Assembly (NCBI GenBank): GCA_018376905.1
Contig: JAHAAK010000032.1
Location: 1 to 25,970 of the forward strand
Direction: 5' to 3'
DNA from: Collinsella sp.
GTDB taxonomy: Bacteria > Actinomycetota > Coriobacteriia > Coriobacteriales > Coriobacteriaceae
Length of the DNA: 25,970 bases
Shown: one piece after another, positions 1 through 6,186 of the stretch
Numbering within the stretch: the first letter of the stretch is position 1
How the letters are laid out: each line of letters begins with the position of its first letter
Translations under genes and position numbers: made by a program
The notes under the pieces: generated by a model
What the model saw: the letters and a program-made list of their open reading frames with translations, nothing else
What the model was told of the DNA's origin: nothing
Databases searched by the model: none

Positions 1-113
1 CCGGCTGGCCCGGGTTAAGTTTGTCGCGAGTTCCGCACGCAAAGGAAAGCACTTAATGTGCTTTCCGTCTTGCGCAGGACTGTAGAGCAGCAAACTTAAC
101 CCGCGCCAGCCGG
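1..113. repeat. Nested inverted repeat (long hairpin/cruciform)
   Basis: Arms 1-23 and 91-113 are complementary at 22 of 23 positions. Inside them a second perfect 9-bp hairpin (44-52 with 58-66, GGAAAGCAC/GTGCTTTCC) closes on a 5-nt loop, with partial pairing between the two stems. It ends about 55 bases before the tRNA promoter. It may be a bidirectional terminator of an upstream gene or a small MITE-like element. It begins at the first base of the window, so its left edge is not certain. Confidence 0.7.
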
Positions 114-148
114 CCCCGGAGACCCTCCCGGAGGGACCGGAGGGACCG

Positions 149-200
149 AAAAATTTTTTCAAAAAAGTTGTTGCGCGCCGGACAGACTTCTGTGTATACT
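149..200 (+). promoter_or_regulatory. Promoter of tRNA-Asp
   Basis: A TATACT -10 box at 195-200, preceded by TGTG, lies 18 bases after a weak TTGCGC -35 at 171-176. An A/T-only tract at 149-166 just upstream looks like an UP element, as often seen at stable-RNA promoters. The tRNA starts about 46 bases downstream. Confidence 0.6.
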
Positions 201-246
201 AATCCCCGCAGCGCACGCGAGCGGAAACAAACGCGAACGTCTGCCT

Positions 247-324
<78 letters not shown>

Positions 325-332
325 ACGCAATT

Positions 333-360
333 AAAGCCACGTCTTCGGACGTGGCTTTTT
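333..360 (+). terminator. Rho-independent terminator of tRNA-Asp
   Basis: A perfect stem AAAGCCACGTC/GACGTGGCTTT with a TTCG tetraloop is followed by a T run, 8 bases after the tRNA CCA end. Confidence 0.92.
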
Positions 361-478
361 GCGTTTGATGCACTTTGTTTCGATAGAACGATCGCCCTGG
401 TGCATCTTCGCCCAGAATCCTCGCGCCTTCGGGAACGCAAGTAAAATCCAATAAGTATATCTGTCTGAACAACAGCTT

Positions 479-523
479 TGTTGCGCAACACCTGTTCAAC
501 GAGACAGGGGGTTAGGTTATACT
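479..523 (+). promoter_or_regulatory. Promoter and palindrome upstream of the Rrf2 gene
   Basis: A -35 TTCAAC (495-500) and a -10 TATACT (518-523) are separated by 17 bases. A perfect 12-bp palindrome TGTTGCGCAACA (479-490) sits just upstream of the -35 and is a plausible operator. A leader of about 150 bases without a recognisable riboswitch follows to the start codon. The rest of the 361-683 gap holds only a 7-bp inverted repeat (367-373 with 400-406). Confidence 0.5.
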
Positions 524-683
524 AAATTGCACTGTGCGCCGCATCTGATGCATTTCGCTCCAAGCGCGGCACTCAGTGGATATCCGATTTACCATTTGGA
601 TGTCCTGGCGGTCATTTAGCGTCTCGACACAAGATCGGCCCCGGATCTCGTTCGAGCTGTTCGTATTCCTTGAAAGGGGAAAA

Positions 684-1169
684 ATGGACATATCGAGGAA
701 GACTGATTACGCCCTTCGTATGCTGGCGATGCTTGCCGAGGATCCGGAGTGCTTACTTTCTGTTCGCACCGCTGCCGAAGAGGTCAATGTTCCGTATTCG
801 TTTGCCCGCTCGATTCAGCACGGTTTGGTCCAGGCCGGTATTGTGGAGAGCCTGCGTGGCGTCCACGGTGGCATGCGTCTCAAGGTCAGTCCGGACGACG
901 TCACTATCCGCCAGGTCGTCGAGGCCGTTCAGGGTCCTATGGTTATGAACGATTGCACCGCGCCCGATGGCGACTGTGCACGCATGGGTACGTGCTGCTA
1001 TCATCCCCTGTGGGCCGGAGCTCAAGCGCTGATGCGCGACTACCTCGATTCCGTTTCGCTGGGCGATATCGTCGCTCACCGCCAGTTTCCGGCCGTCGAT
1101 TCCAAGTTCGCCGACCGCGATGCGTTTCCCGAGTACGCCACCTGTGCGTGCGCTTGCCGGGAGGAATAG
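684..1169 (+). CDS. Rrf2 family transcriptional regulator, probable Fe-S sensor
   Basis: A 161-residue protein with the Rrf2/IscR/NsrR layout. The N-terminus MDISRKTDYALRMLAML is typical of the family. A winged helix with PYSFARSIQHGL as recognition region and the wing RGVHGG occupies about residues 1-85. Cysteines follow at C91, C98 and C104 (plus C105), close to the three cluster ligands of E. coli IscR. The ATG at 684 is chosen over an upstream in-frame start at 576 because AAAGGGG lies just before it and the family starts here. An odd feature is the C-terminal tail, with cysteines 154, 156 and 158 in a C-x-C-x-C pattern. The gene lies 21 bases before a MutY-like glycosylase, so both are probably one operon. 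The ligand (cluster, NO, redox state) cannot be told from sequence. Confidence 0.9.
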   Translation: MDISRKTDYALRMLAMLAEDPECLLSVRTAAEEVNVPYSFARSIQHGLVQAGIVESLRGVHGGMRLKVSPDDVTIRQVVEAVQGPMVMNDCTAPDGDCARMGTCCYHPLWAGAQALMRDYLDSVSLGDIVAHRQFPAVDSKFADRDAFPEYATCACACREE

Positions 1170-1190
1170 CGCCGCATAAGGAGCATAGCC

Positions 1191-2096
1191 ATGATTCAGG
1201 ACCCCTTTCGTTCGATGATTCGTTCGGAAGGGGTCCTGCGTTATCGCGACCTTCTGTGGCGTCGTACGCGCGACCCGTACATTATTTGGCTTTCCGAGGT
1301 TATGCTGCAGCAAACGCAGGTGCCGCGCGTGGAGACGCGTATGCCCGCGTGGCTCGACCGCTTTCCGACCGTACAGGCGCTCGCTCAGGCCGCTCCTTCC
1401 GACGTTTTGGATGCCTGGCAGGGGATGGGCTACAACCGCCGCGCTCTGGCGCTCCACAGGGCCGCCCAGCGCGTTGTAGAGGACTGGGACGGGGAGTTTC
1501 CACGTGAGACGCGCGACCTGGTCGCCCTGCCTGGTATTGGCCCGGCGACGGCGCAGGGCATCCGGTCGTTTGCGTTCGATCTACCGGGTGTGTATCTGGA
1601 GACCAACGTGCGCACGGTCTTTCTGCATCATTTCTTTCCCGACGTGCCGGCCGTCCCTGATCGCGAGCTGGTGCCGCTGATTCAGGCCGCCTGTCCGGCG
1701 GCTCCTGGTGCGACGGCGGATGAGATCGCTCCCTTTGCCGTGCCGCTCGATGATGCCGACACGCCGCGCGCGTGGTATTACGCGTTGCTAGATTACGGCG
1801 CATATCTAAAAAAGACGTTGCCCAATCCGTCCAGGCGCTCGGCGGGCTATAGCCGTCAATCAAAGTTTGAGGGCTCGCGTCGCCAAAAGCGCGCGCATAT
1901 CGTGCGTATGTTGCTGGCAGCGCGCGATGGCCAGCCGGCGGGGATTACGCTTGCTGATGCCGTGGCGGGCGTTAACGAGATGGAAGCGGCGGCTGGGCGT
2001 GGGCCGGTCGAGCGCGACTTGATCGCGGGCATTCTAGCCGACCTGGGGCGTGAGGGCTTTTGCCGAGCTGAGGGCGATCGCTGGCTGAGCATCTAG
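1191..2096 (+). CDS. MutY-like HhH-GPD adenine glycosylase lacking the Fe-S cluster
   Basis: 301 residues, likely a base-excision glycosylase for A mispaired with 8-oxoG. WLSEVMLQQTQV (about residues 33-44) matches the MutY catalytic helix with E36. The helix-hairpin-helix motif LPGIGPATA is at about 113-121. At the place of the MutY/EndoIII catalytic aspartate (D138 in E. coli) the protein has E137, in LETNVRTV, with N139 kept. The four cysteines of the usual C-x6-C-x2-C-x5-C cluster loop are absent; that region reads NPSRRSAGYSRQSKFEGSRR. Cluster-less MutY proteins are known from other anaerobes. The C-terminus is a basic winged-helix-like extension, not a clear MutT-like domain. The start has AAGGAG 7 bases upstream. 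It is co-transcribed with the Rrf2 gene by position. The family is well supported, the precise substrate less so. Confidence 0.85.
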   Translation: MIQDPFRSMIRSEGVLRYRDLLWRRTRDPYIIWLSEVMLQQTQVPRVETRMPAWLDRFPTVQALAQAAPSDVLDAWQGMGYNRRALALHRAAQRVVEDWDGEFPRETRDLVALPGIGPATAQGIRSFAFDLPGVYLETNVRTVFLHHFFPDVPAVPDRELVPLIQAACPAAPGATADEIAPFAVPLDDADTPRAWYYALLDYGAYLKKTLPNPSRRSAGYSRQSKFEGSRRQKRAHIVRMLLAARDGQPAGITLADAVAGVNEMEAAAGRGPVERDLIAGILADLGREGFCRAEGDRWLSI

Positions 2097-2210
2097 CCTG
2101 TGCAAATCTGAAGAACAGGATTGTAAGGTTTAGATTTTCGACATGAGGGCATCCTAAAGACAAGGCCGCTCGAAGCCTACGGGCGGCATATGTTGAAGGG
2201 AAGTACACCT

Positions 2211-2750
2211 ATGGATTTTGAGAACTCTCAGACCAAGAAGAACCTCGAGACCGCTTTTGCCGGTGAGTCCCAGGCGCATACCAAGTATCGTTACTATGCA
2301 TCCAAGGCCAAGAAGGACGGTTACGTTCAGATCTCGAATATCTTTGCCGAGACGGCGGGCAACGAGTCCGAGCACGCCAAGCTGTGGTTTAAGTATCTGC
2401 ACGACGGCGCCGTTCCGGGCACTCTGGACAACCTGCGCGACGCCGCTGCGGGCGAGAACTACGAGTGGACCACGATGTACGACGAGTTCGCCAAGACCGC
2501 CGAGGAGGAGGGCTTTGCCGAGATCGCCGAGAAGTTCCGTGGCGTCGGTGCCGTGGAGAAGGCTCACGAGGAGCGCTACAACAAGCTCGTCGAGCGCATT
2601 GAATCGGGCGAGGTGTTTGAGCGTGAGGGCGTGAAGGTGTGGAAGTGCCTGAACTGCGGGCACCTGCACGTTGGTGCCGAGGCGCCTGAGGTGTGCCCGG
2701 TGTGTAACCACCCGAAGGCGTACTTTGAGGAGCAGGTGGTGAACTACTAG
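2211..2750 (+). CDS. rbr: Rubrerythrin
   Basis: 179 residues, a cytoplasmic non-haem di-iron peroxidase that reduces hydrogen peroxide in anaerobes. The N-terminal ferritin-like four-helix domain (about 1-135) carries the ligand segments GESQAHTKYRYY, ETAGNESEHAKLW and EKAHEERYNKL. A C-terminal rubredoxin-like domain has C146-x2-C149 and C162-x2-C165. The full family length is present. The ATG at 2211 is preferred because GAAGGGA lies 9 bases upstream; an in-frame ATG at 2190 has no ribosome site and adds 7 residues unlike the family. It stands alone after the glycosylase gene, separated by 114 bases. Peroxide defence fits the nearby oxidised-base repair gene and Rrf2 sensor, though no shared operator was seen. 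Confidence 0.96.
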   Translation: MDFENSQTKKNLETAFAGESQAHTKYRYYASKAKKDGYVQISNIFAETAGNESEHAKLWFKYLHDGAVPGTLDNLRDAAAGENYEWTTMYDEFAKTAEEEGFAEIAEKFRGVGAVEKAHEERYNKLVERIESGEVFEREGVKVWKCLNCGHLHVGAEAPEVCPVCNHPKAYFEEQVVNY

Positions 2751-2763
2751 CGCTTGGCGCTAG
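2747..2763 (+). other. Hairpin overlapping the rubrerythrin stop codon
   Basis: CTAGCGC and GCGCTAG pair perfectly around a 3-nt loop, and the left arm includes the stop codon TAG at 2748-2750. There is no T run, so it is a 3'-end stabilising hairpin rather than a classic terminator. Confidence 0.5.
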
Positions 2764-2804
2764 CGTGAGCTGGGCCGGGAGGGCCGGACTACCTTCCCTC
2801 CTCG

Positions 2805-2934
2805 CTCACGGCTTCGCAGGGCAACTGCTGGTTTCACCGCTCCGGGCGTCAGACCCGCGGCGCATCCCTTTCCCTTTCCCTCACGGCTTCGCAGGGTCGC
2901 GCGAGGCAAAGGCATACGCCGCGGGTCTGACGGC
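2805..2934. repeat. Core-loop hairpin repeat, copy 1 (with partial core)
   Basis: Arms 2845-2871 and 2908-2934 (27 nt each) are nearly complementary and enclose a 33-nt core at 2880-2912 that is identical to the core at 3773-3805. A partial core (17 nt, CTCACGGCTTCGCAGGG) is also present at 2805-2821. The arm sequences differ from those of copy 2 while the core does not. The gap 2751-3089 holds this element, the terminator at 2975 and nothing else that I can identify. Confidence 0.85.
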
Positions 2935-2974
2935 GCGGGCTTGCCAACGAGTTTTGGCTAATGGATTGGTTTGC

Positions 2975-3004
2975 GTGCCGCCCCTTATGGGGCGGCACGT
3001 TTTT
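2975..3004 (+). terminator. Rho-independent terminator, copy 1
   Basis: GTGCCGCCCC and GGGGCGGCAC pair around TTAT and are followed by GTTTTTG. The same stem recurs at 3876-3903 at a similar distance behind the second core-loop hairpin. Confidence 0.9.
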
Positions 3005-3089
3005 GTGGGGGCCGGTTGGGGCGGTGACGTTGCTTAGAGGGTACACTGGGTAGCGTTGGCTATTCGTTTCCTCTTGTGAGGTGTTGGTT

Positions 3090-3722
3090 ATGGGTAAGAA
3101 GTCTCGGGCTCGGGTTGCTGCGGCGGGAACTCGCAAGGATCCTGGTCGTCGGGTTCCTGAGGGCAAAAAGGCCGATCGTGCTGAGAAGGACAAGAAAGTC
3201 GGCGCGCATGCTCATCCTGAGTGGGCGCCTCATTTGAATTCGGCTAGTGAGGATTTGACTGCCAAGTTGTTTACTCTGGTCGAGGTAATTTTGGGCGTGG
3301 TGCCCCTTGTGGTTATCGGTTTATTCTTGGCTTCGAAGGACGCTACGAGTGTCGATAAACTCACCGAGGTCTTTTCGCAGGAGCCCTCGATAGTAGTTAC
3401 GTTTATCTCTGCGTGCCTGCAGCCGTTTGTGGCGTACATGCTGTACATGATTTATCGCAAATACTGCGAGGGCGATGCGGGCTTTGCCGCCGGCAACCTG
3501 ATCGGTCTTTTGTGCTCCGAGATCCTACTGCTCAATATCCCGGGCGTCATCGGTATGGGCATCTTGCTGTGGCGTGTTTGGCGCAACGTTGCCCCGCACT
3601 TTGAGAGCTGGCTGTTTGAGCGCCGCGTAATGGGCGTGCTGGCAGACATTGCGGGCTCGCTCGTGATTTTAGCCTTGGCGTTTATGTGCGCCACCGCCGC
3701 CCGCGGTCTCGCGGGCATGTAG
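3090..3722 (+). CDS. Membrane protein of unknown function with basic N-terminus
   Basis: 210 residues; I do not recognise the family. The first about 50 residues are hydrophilic and rich in Lys and Arg (MGKKSRARV..., GKKADRAEKDKK) and are probably cytoplasmic. Four hydrophobic stretches follow at about 61-80, 98-118, 129-153 and 180-205, so it is likely a small polytopic inner-membrane protein. The second ends in short aromatic runs (YMLYMIYRKY). ATG 3090 is preferred over an in-frame GTG at 3081 because GAGGTG overlaps the GTG and lies about 7 bases before the ATG. The gene stands alone and is bracketed by two copies of the same hairpin-plus-terminator block (2845-3004 and 3741-3903), which is unusual. 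The first part uses more A/T-ending codons than its neighbours. Confidence 0.75.
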   Translation: MGKKSRARVAAAGTRKDPGRRVPEGKKADRAEKDKKVGAHAHPEWAPHLNSASEDLTAKLFTLVEVILGVVPLVVIGLFLASKDATSVDKLTEVFSQEPSIVVTFISACLQPFVAYMLYMIYRKYCEGDAGFAAGNLIGLLCSEILLLNIPGVIGMGILLWRVWRNVAPHFESWLFERRVMGVLADIAGSLVILALAFMCATAARGLAGM

Positions 3723-3740
3723 TCTGTTCTCACCGACCAC

Positions 3741-3824
3741 GGGGCGCAGGGCGGGGAAACCTTCCCCTCTCGCTCACGGCTTCGCAGGGTCGCGCGAGGC
3801 AAAGGTTTCCCCGCCCTGCGCCCC
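3741..3824. repeat. Core-loop hairpin repeat, copy 2
   Basis: Arms 3741-3763 and 3802-3824 are a perfect 23-bp inverted repeat (GGGGCGCAGGGCGGGG... with its complement). They enclose the 33-nt core shared exactly with copy 1. Within the core, CTCGC and GCGAG can pair to form an inner stem. Confidence 0.9.
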
Positions 3825-3875
3825 CGGCGTTGAGTCGTCGCATGCTCGTTACAGAAAAGCTGATAATAAGTTTGT

Positions 3876-3903
3876 GTGCCGCCCCTTTGGGGCGGCACTT
3901 TTT
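3876..3903 (+). terminator. Rho-independent terminator, copy 2
   Basis: GTGCCGCCCC and GGGGCGGCAC pair around TTT and are followed by five T. The stem is identical to the terminator at 2975-3004. The 250 bases that follow (3904-4156) show no other feature. Confidence 0.9.
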
Positions 3904-4156
3904 GTGTGGGGTCCCGGTCTCCACAATTTTCGTCAAGCTATTGGTTAGATTTTGGTCAGTTGGCGTAAGGGTGGAAGTCCAAAAGATTGATGGCGAAAAA
4001 AGCTCAGAGAAAGTGCTGGTAGGGGAGTGGTTGAGCTTTTCGACAGCTTTTGAGCAAAAGAAACTTTGTGGCTATTGCCGGCGATTGCGTTGTCGCGGTC
4101 ATGGCGGTGCGGGATGCTGGTCGTAAGCGTCGAATGCTCCGATTTTGGAGGCCAGC

Positions 4157-4579
4157 ATGGATCTGTTTCTTGAGACTCCGCAGCAGCAAGCTGAGCGCAT
4201 GCTGCGTCAGCAGCAACGACTCATGGAGATGCAAATGCAGGGGGCGGCAGCCCAGCCCCCTGCGCAAAATGCCACGCCTGCGGTTTCGCCTGCGGGCGAA
4301 TCGGCACCAGAGGCCTATTCCGTACAGCAAGATTCATATGCGCAGGAGCTCGCGTTCGACAAAAGTCGCACGCGTCGCCGCCGCATGGGCCAGCGCCTGC
4401 GCACATTGGCGATGATCGTGCTCATTCCGCTAGGACTTGCGGCGATTTTCTTGGTCTCGTATGCGCTCACGTGCATCCTCAACGGCGCATCGCCCAACGA
4501 GGTGCTCCAACATCTGTCAGCCCTCGGCCAGCGCCTAGGCGATGTCGTAACAACCATTCGTGCCGGCTGGGAGAGCTAG
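4157..4579 (+). CDS. Small single-span membrane protein, unknown function
   Basis: 140 residues, no family recognised. The N-terminal third is Gln- and Met-rich (ETPQQQAERMLRQQQRLMEM), probably helical, followed by an Ala/Pro-rich linker at about 30-55. A strongly basic patch (KSRTRRRRMGQRLR) immediately precedes one hydrophobic helix at about 83-105, consistent with a cytoplasmic N-terminus and one membrane span. A short amphipathic tail follows. ATG 4157 has GGAG 6 bases upstream; an in-frame TTG at 4145 lies before that site and is less likely. The next gene, rmuC, starts 124 bases downstream and may have its own promoter. Confidence 0.7.
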   Translation: MDLFLETPQQQAERMLRQQQRLMEMQMQGAAAQPPAQNATPAVSPAGESAPEAYSVQQDSYAQELAFDKSRTRRRRMGQRLRTLAMIVLIPLGLAAIFLVSYALTCILNGASPNEVLQHLSALGQRLGDVVTTIRAGWES

Positions 4580-4703
4580 CGTTTTAGCGTCCGCGGCTCT
4601 AAGAGAAATTTGTCTGCAAGGCAGTGAGTGATCCGTGTGTGTGACGGGGTAAGATTGATCGCGGTTTTGATCGGTGCTCGATTGGGTTTGTTGGGCGGAG
4701 TTT

Positions 4704-6059
4704 ATGTCTGCTATTGATATTGTGCTTGTTGTGATCGCCTTGGTGGCGGTGGGGGTTGCTGTGGCTTGCGCCCTCCAGCTCAAGAGCCTGCGTGCCGAGT
4801 TGCGGGAGCGTGGCGACAGTAGCGCGGAAACGCTGGCAGCACTCGAGCAGGCCAACAACGCGCTCGATGCCCTGAACGTCGCGCTGGCCGAAACTCGCCG
4901 CACGGCCAATGCCATCGCGCAGCAGCAGACGACAGATGCGGCCGTGGAGCAGCAACGTTACCTGACCATCGCGCGTGAGTTTTCGCAAGCTGGTGACCGG
5001 ATGGATGACCTGCGCCGCGAGACGGCCCAACAGCTCGGTGCCAACCGCGAGGGCATCGAGCACCGCCTGGACAAGGTGCGCGAGACGGTCGATGCCCAGC
5101 TGGGTGCTATCCGCAAAGACAACAACGTGCAACTCGATCAGATGCGCGCAACGGTGGACGAGAAGCTCTCCCGCACGCTCAACGATCGCCTGTCGTCATC
5201 GTTTAAGCAGGTGAGCGACCAGCTCGAAGCCGTCTACAAGGGCCTGGGCGATATGCAATCCATCGCCACCGGCGTGGGCGATCTTAAGCGCGTACTGGGC
5301 AATGTGAAGGCGCGTGGCATTTTGGGCGAGGTGCAGCTGGGTGCAATTCTGGCGGACATCCTTACACCCGACCAGTATCTGGAAAACGTCGCCACCAAGC
5401 CCGGCGCCTCGGAGCGCGTTGAGTTTGCCGTCAAGCTGCCGGTGGACGAGGGCGACCCCGTGCTGCTGCCGATTGACTCCAAGTTTCCGGGCGACGCGTA
5501 CGAGCACCTGCTCGACGCGCAGGAGTCGGGCGATGCGGAGACCGTGGCGGCTGCGCGTAAGACGCTCGACACCATGGTCAAGCGCGAGGCCAAGGACATC
5601 TGCGAAAAGTACCTGAGTGTGCCGGCAACGACCAACTTTGGCATCATGTTCGTGCCGTTTGAAGGACTGTACGCCGAGGTCGTCAGCCGCCCCGGGCTTA
5701 TCGAGACCCTGGGCCGCGACTATCACGTCAACGTTGCCGGCCCTAGCACCATGGCGGCCATTCTCAACAGCCTGCAGATGAGTTACCAAACGTTTAAGCT
5801 GCAAAAACGCACCGACGATGTACTGCGCGTGCTCTCCGCTGTCAAGGCCGAGCTGCCGCGCTATCAAAAGGCGCTGCGCCGCGCCCAGCAGCAGATCGAG
5901 ACCGCGGGCAAAACGGTCGAGGGCATTATCACCACGCGCACCAACGTTATGGAGCGCAAGCTCAAGGACATCGACGCGCTGGAAGACGCCGATCAAGCCG
6001 ATGAGATTTTGGGACTCACGCCCGCGGACCTTTCCACAGACCAAGAAGACGAGGACTAA
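4704..6059 (+). CDS. rmuC: DNA recombination protein RmuC
   Basis: 451 residues. RmuC limits DNA rearrangements at inverted repeats and carries a predicted PD-(D/E)xK nuclease fold. The N-terminus is a membrane anchor (about 4-25, IDIVLVVIALVAVGVAVACA), followed by a long coiled coil rich in Ala, Glu, Arg and Gln (about 28-190). The conserved domain contains VKARGILGEVQLGAIL, VEFAVKLP and LPIDSKFP with D258 and K260 at the nuclease core, then the family motif VAGPSTMAAILNSLQM. ATG 4704 is chosen because it puts the anchor at the N-terminus; GGAG is only 3 bases upstream, a tight spacing. An upstream in-frame GTG at 4674 would add 10 residues before the anchor. It is the nearest housekeeping gene to the repeat-rich stretch at 2750-3900. 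Confidence 0.95.
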   Translation: MSAIDIVLVVIALVAVGVAVACALQLKSLRAELRERGDSSAETLAALEQANNALDALNVALAETRRTANAIAQQQTTDAAVEQQRYLTIAREFSQAGDRMDDLRRETAQQLGANREGIEHRLDKVRETVDAQLGAIRKDNNVQLDQMRATVDEKLSRTLNDRLSSSFKQVSDQLEAVYKGLGDMQSIATGVGDLKRVLGNVKARGILGEVQLGAILADILTPDQYLENVATKPGASERVEFAVKLPVDEGDPVLLPIDSKFPGDAYEHLLDAQESGDAETVAAARKTLDTMVKREAKDICEKYLSVPATTNFGIMFVPFEGLYAEVVSRPGLIETLGRDYHVNVAGPSTMAAILNSLQMSYQTFKLQKRTDDVLRVLSAVKAELPRYQKALRRAQQQIETAGKTVEGIITTRTNVMERKLKDIDALEDADQADEILGLTPADLSTDQEDED

Positions 6060-6066
6060 TTGCAAC

Positions 6067-6111
6067 AAGGCAGCGGGGCACCGGCGCAAACGCGGGCACC
6101 CCGCTGCCTTT
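6067..6111 (+). terminator. Terminator-like hairpin after rmuC
   Basis: A 12-bp perfect stem AAGGCAGCGGGG/CCCCGCTGCCTT starts 7 bases after the stop codon, with a 20-nt loop. It ends in only three T, so termination may be partial. Confidence 0.65.
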
Positions 6112-6186
6112 CACATCGCGCTTGCCTGAAGTGCGCTTTAGTGTGCAACAATGGCGTTTCGCCCTATCAGACGCGAAAGGAAGCCC

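Noticed and set aside
361..683. Riboswitch in the long Rrf2 leader
   Set aside because: No conserved core of a known class could be recognised and no terminator/antiterminator pair is visible before the start codon.
3741..3824. Integron attC site
   Set aside because: The long perfect arms with a conserved loop recall attC, but I could not find the conserved simple-site ends, and there is no integrase gene here.
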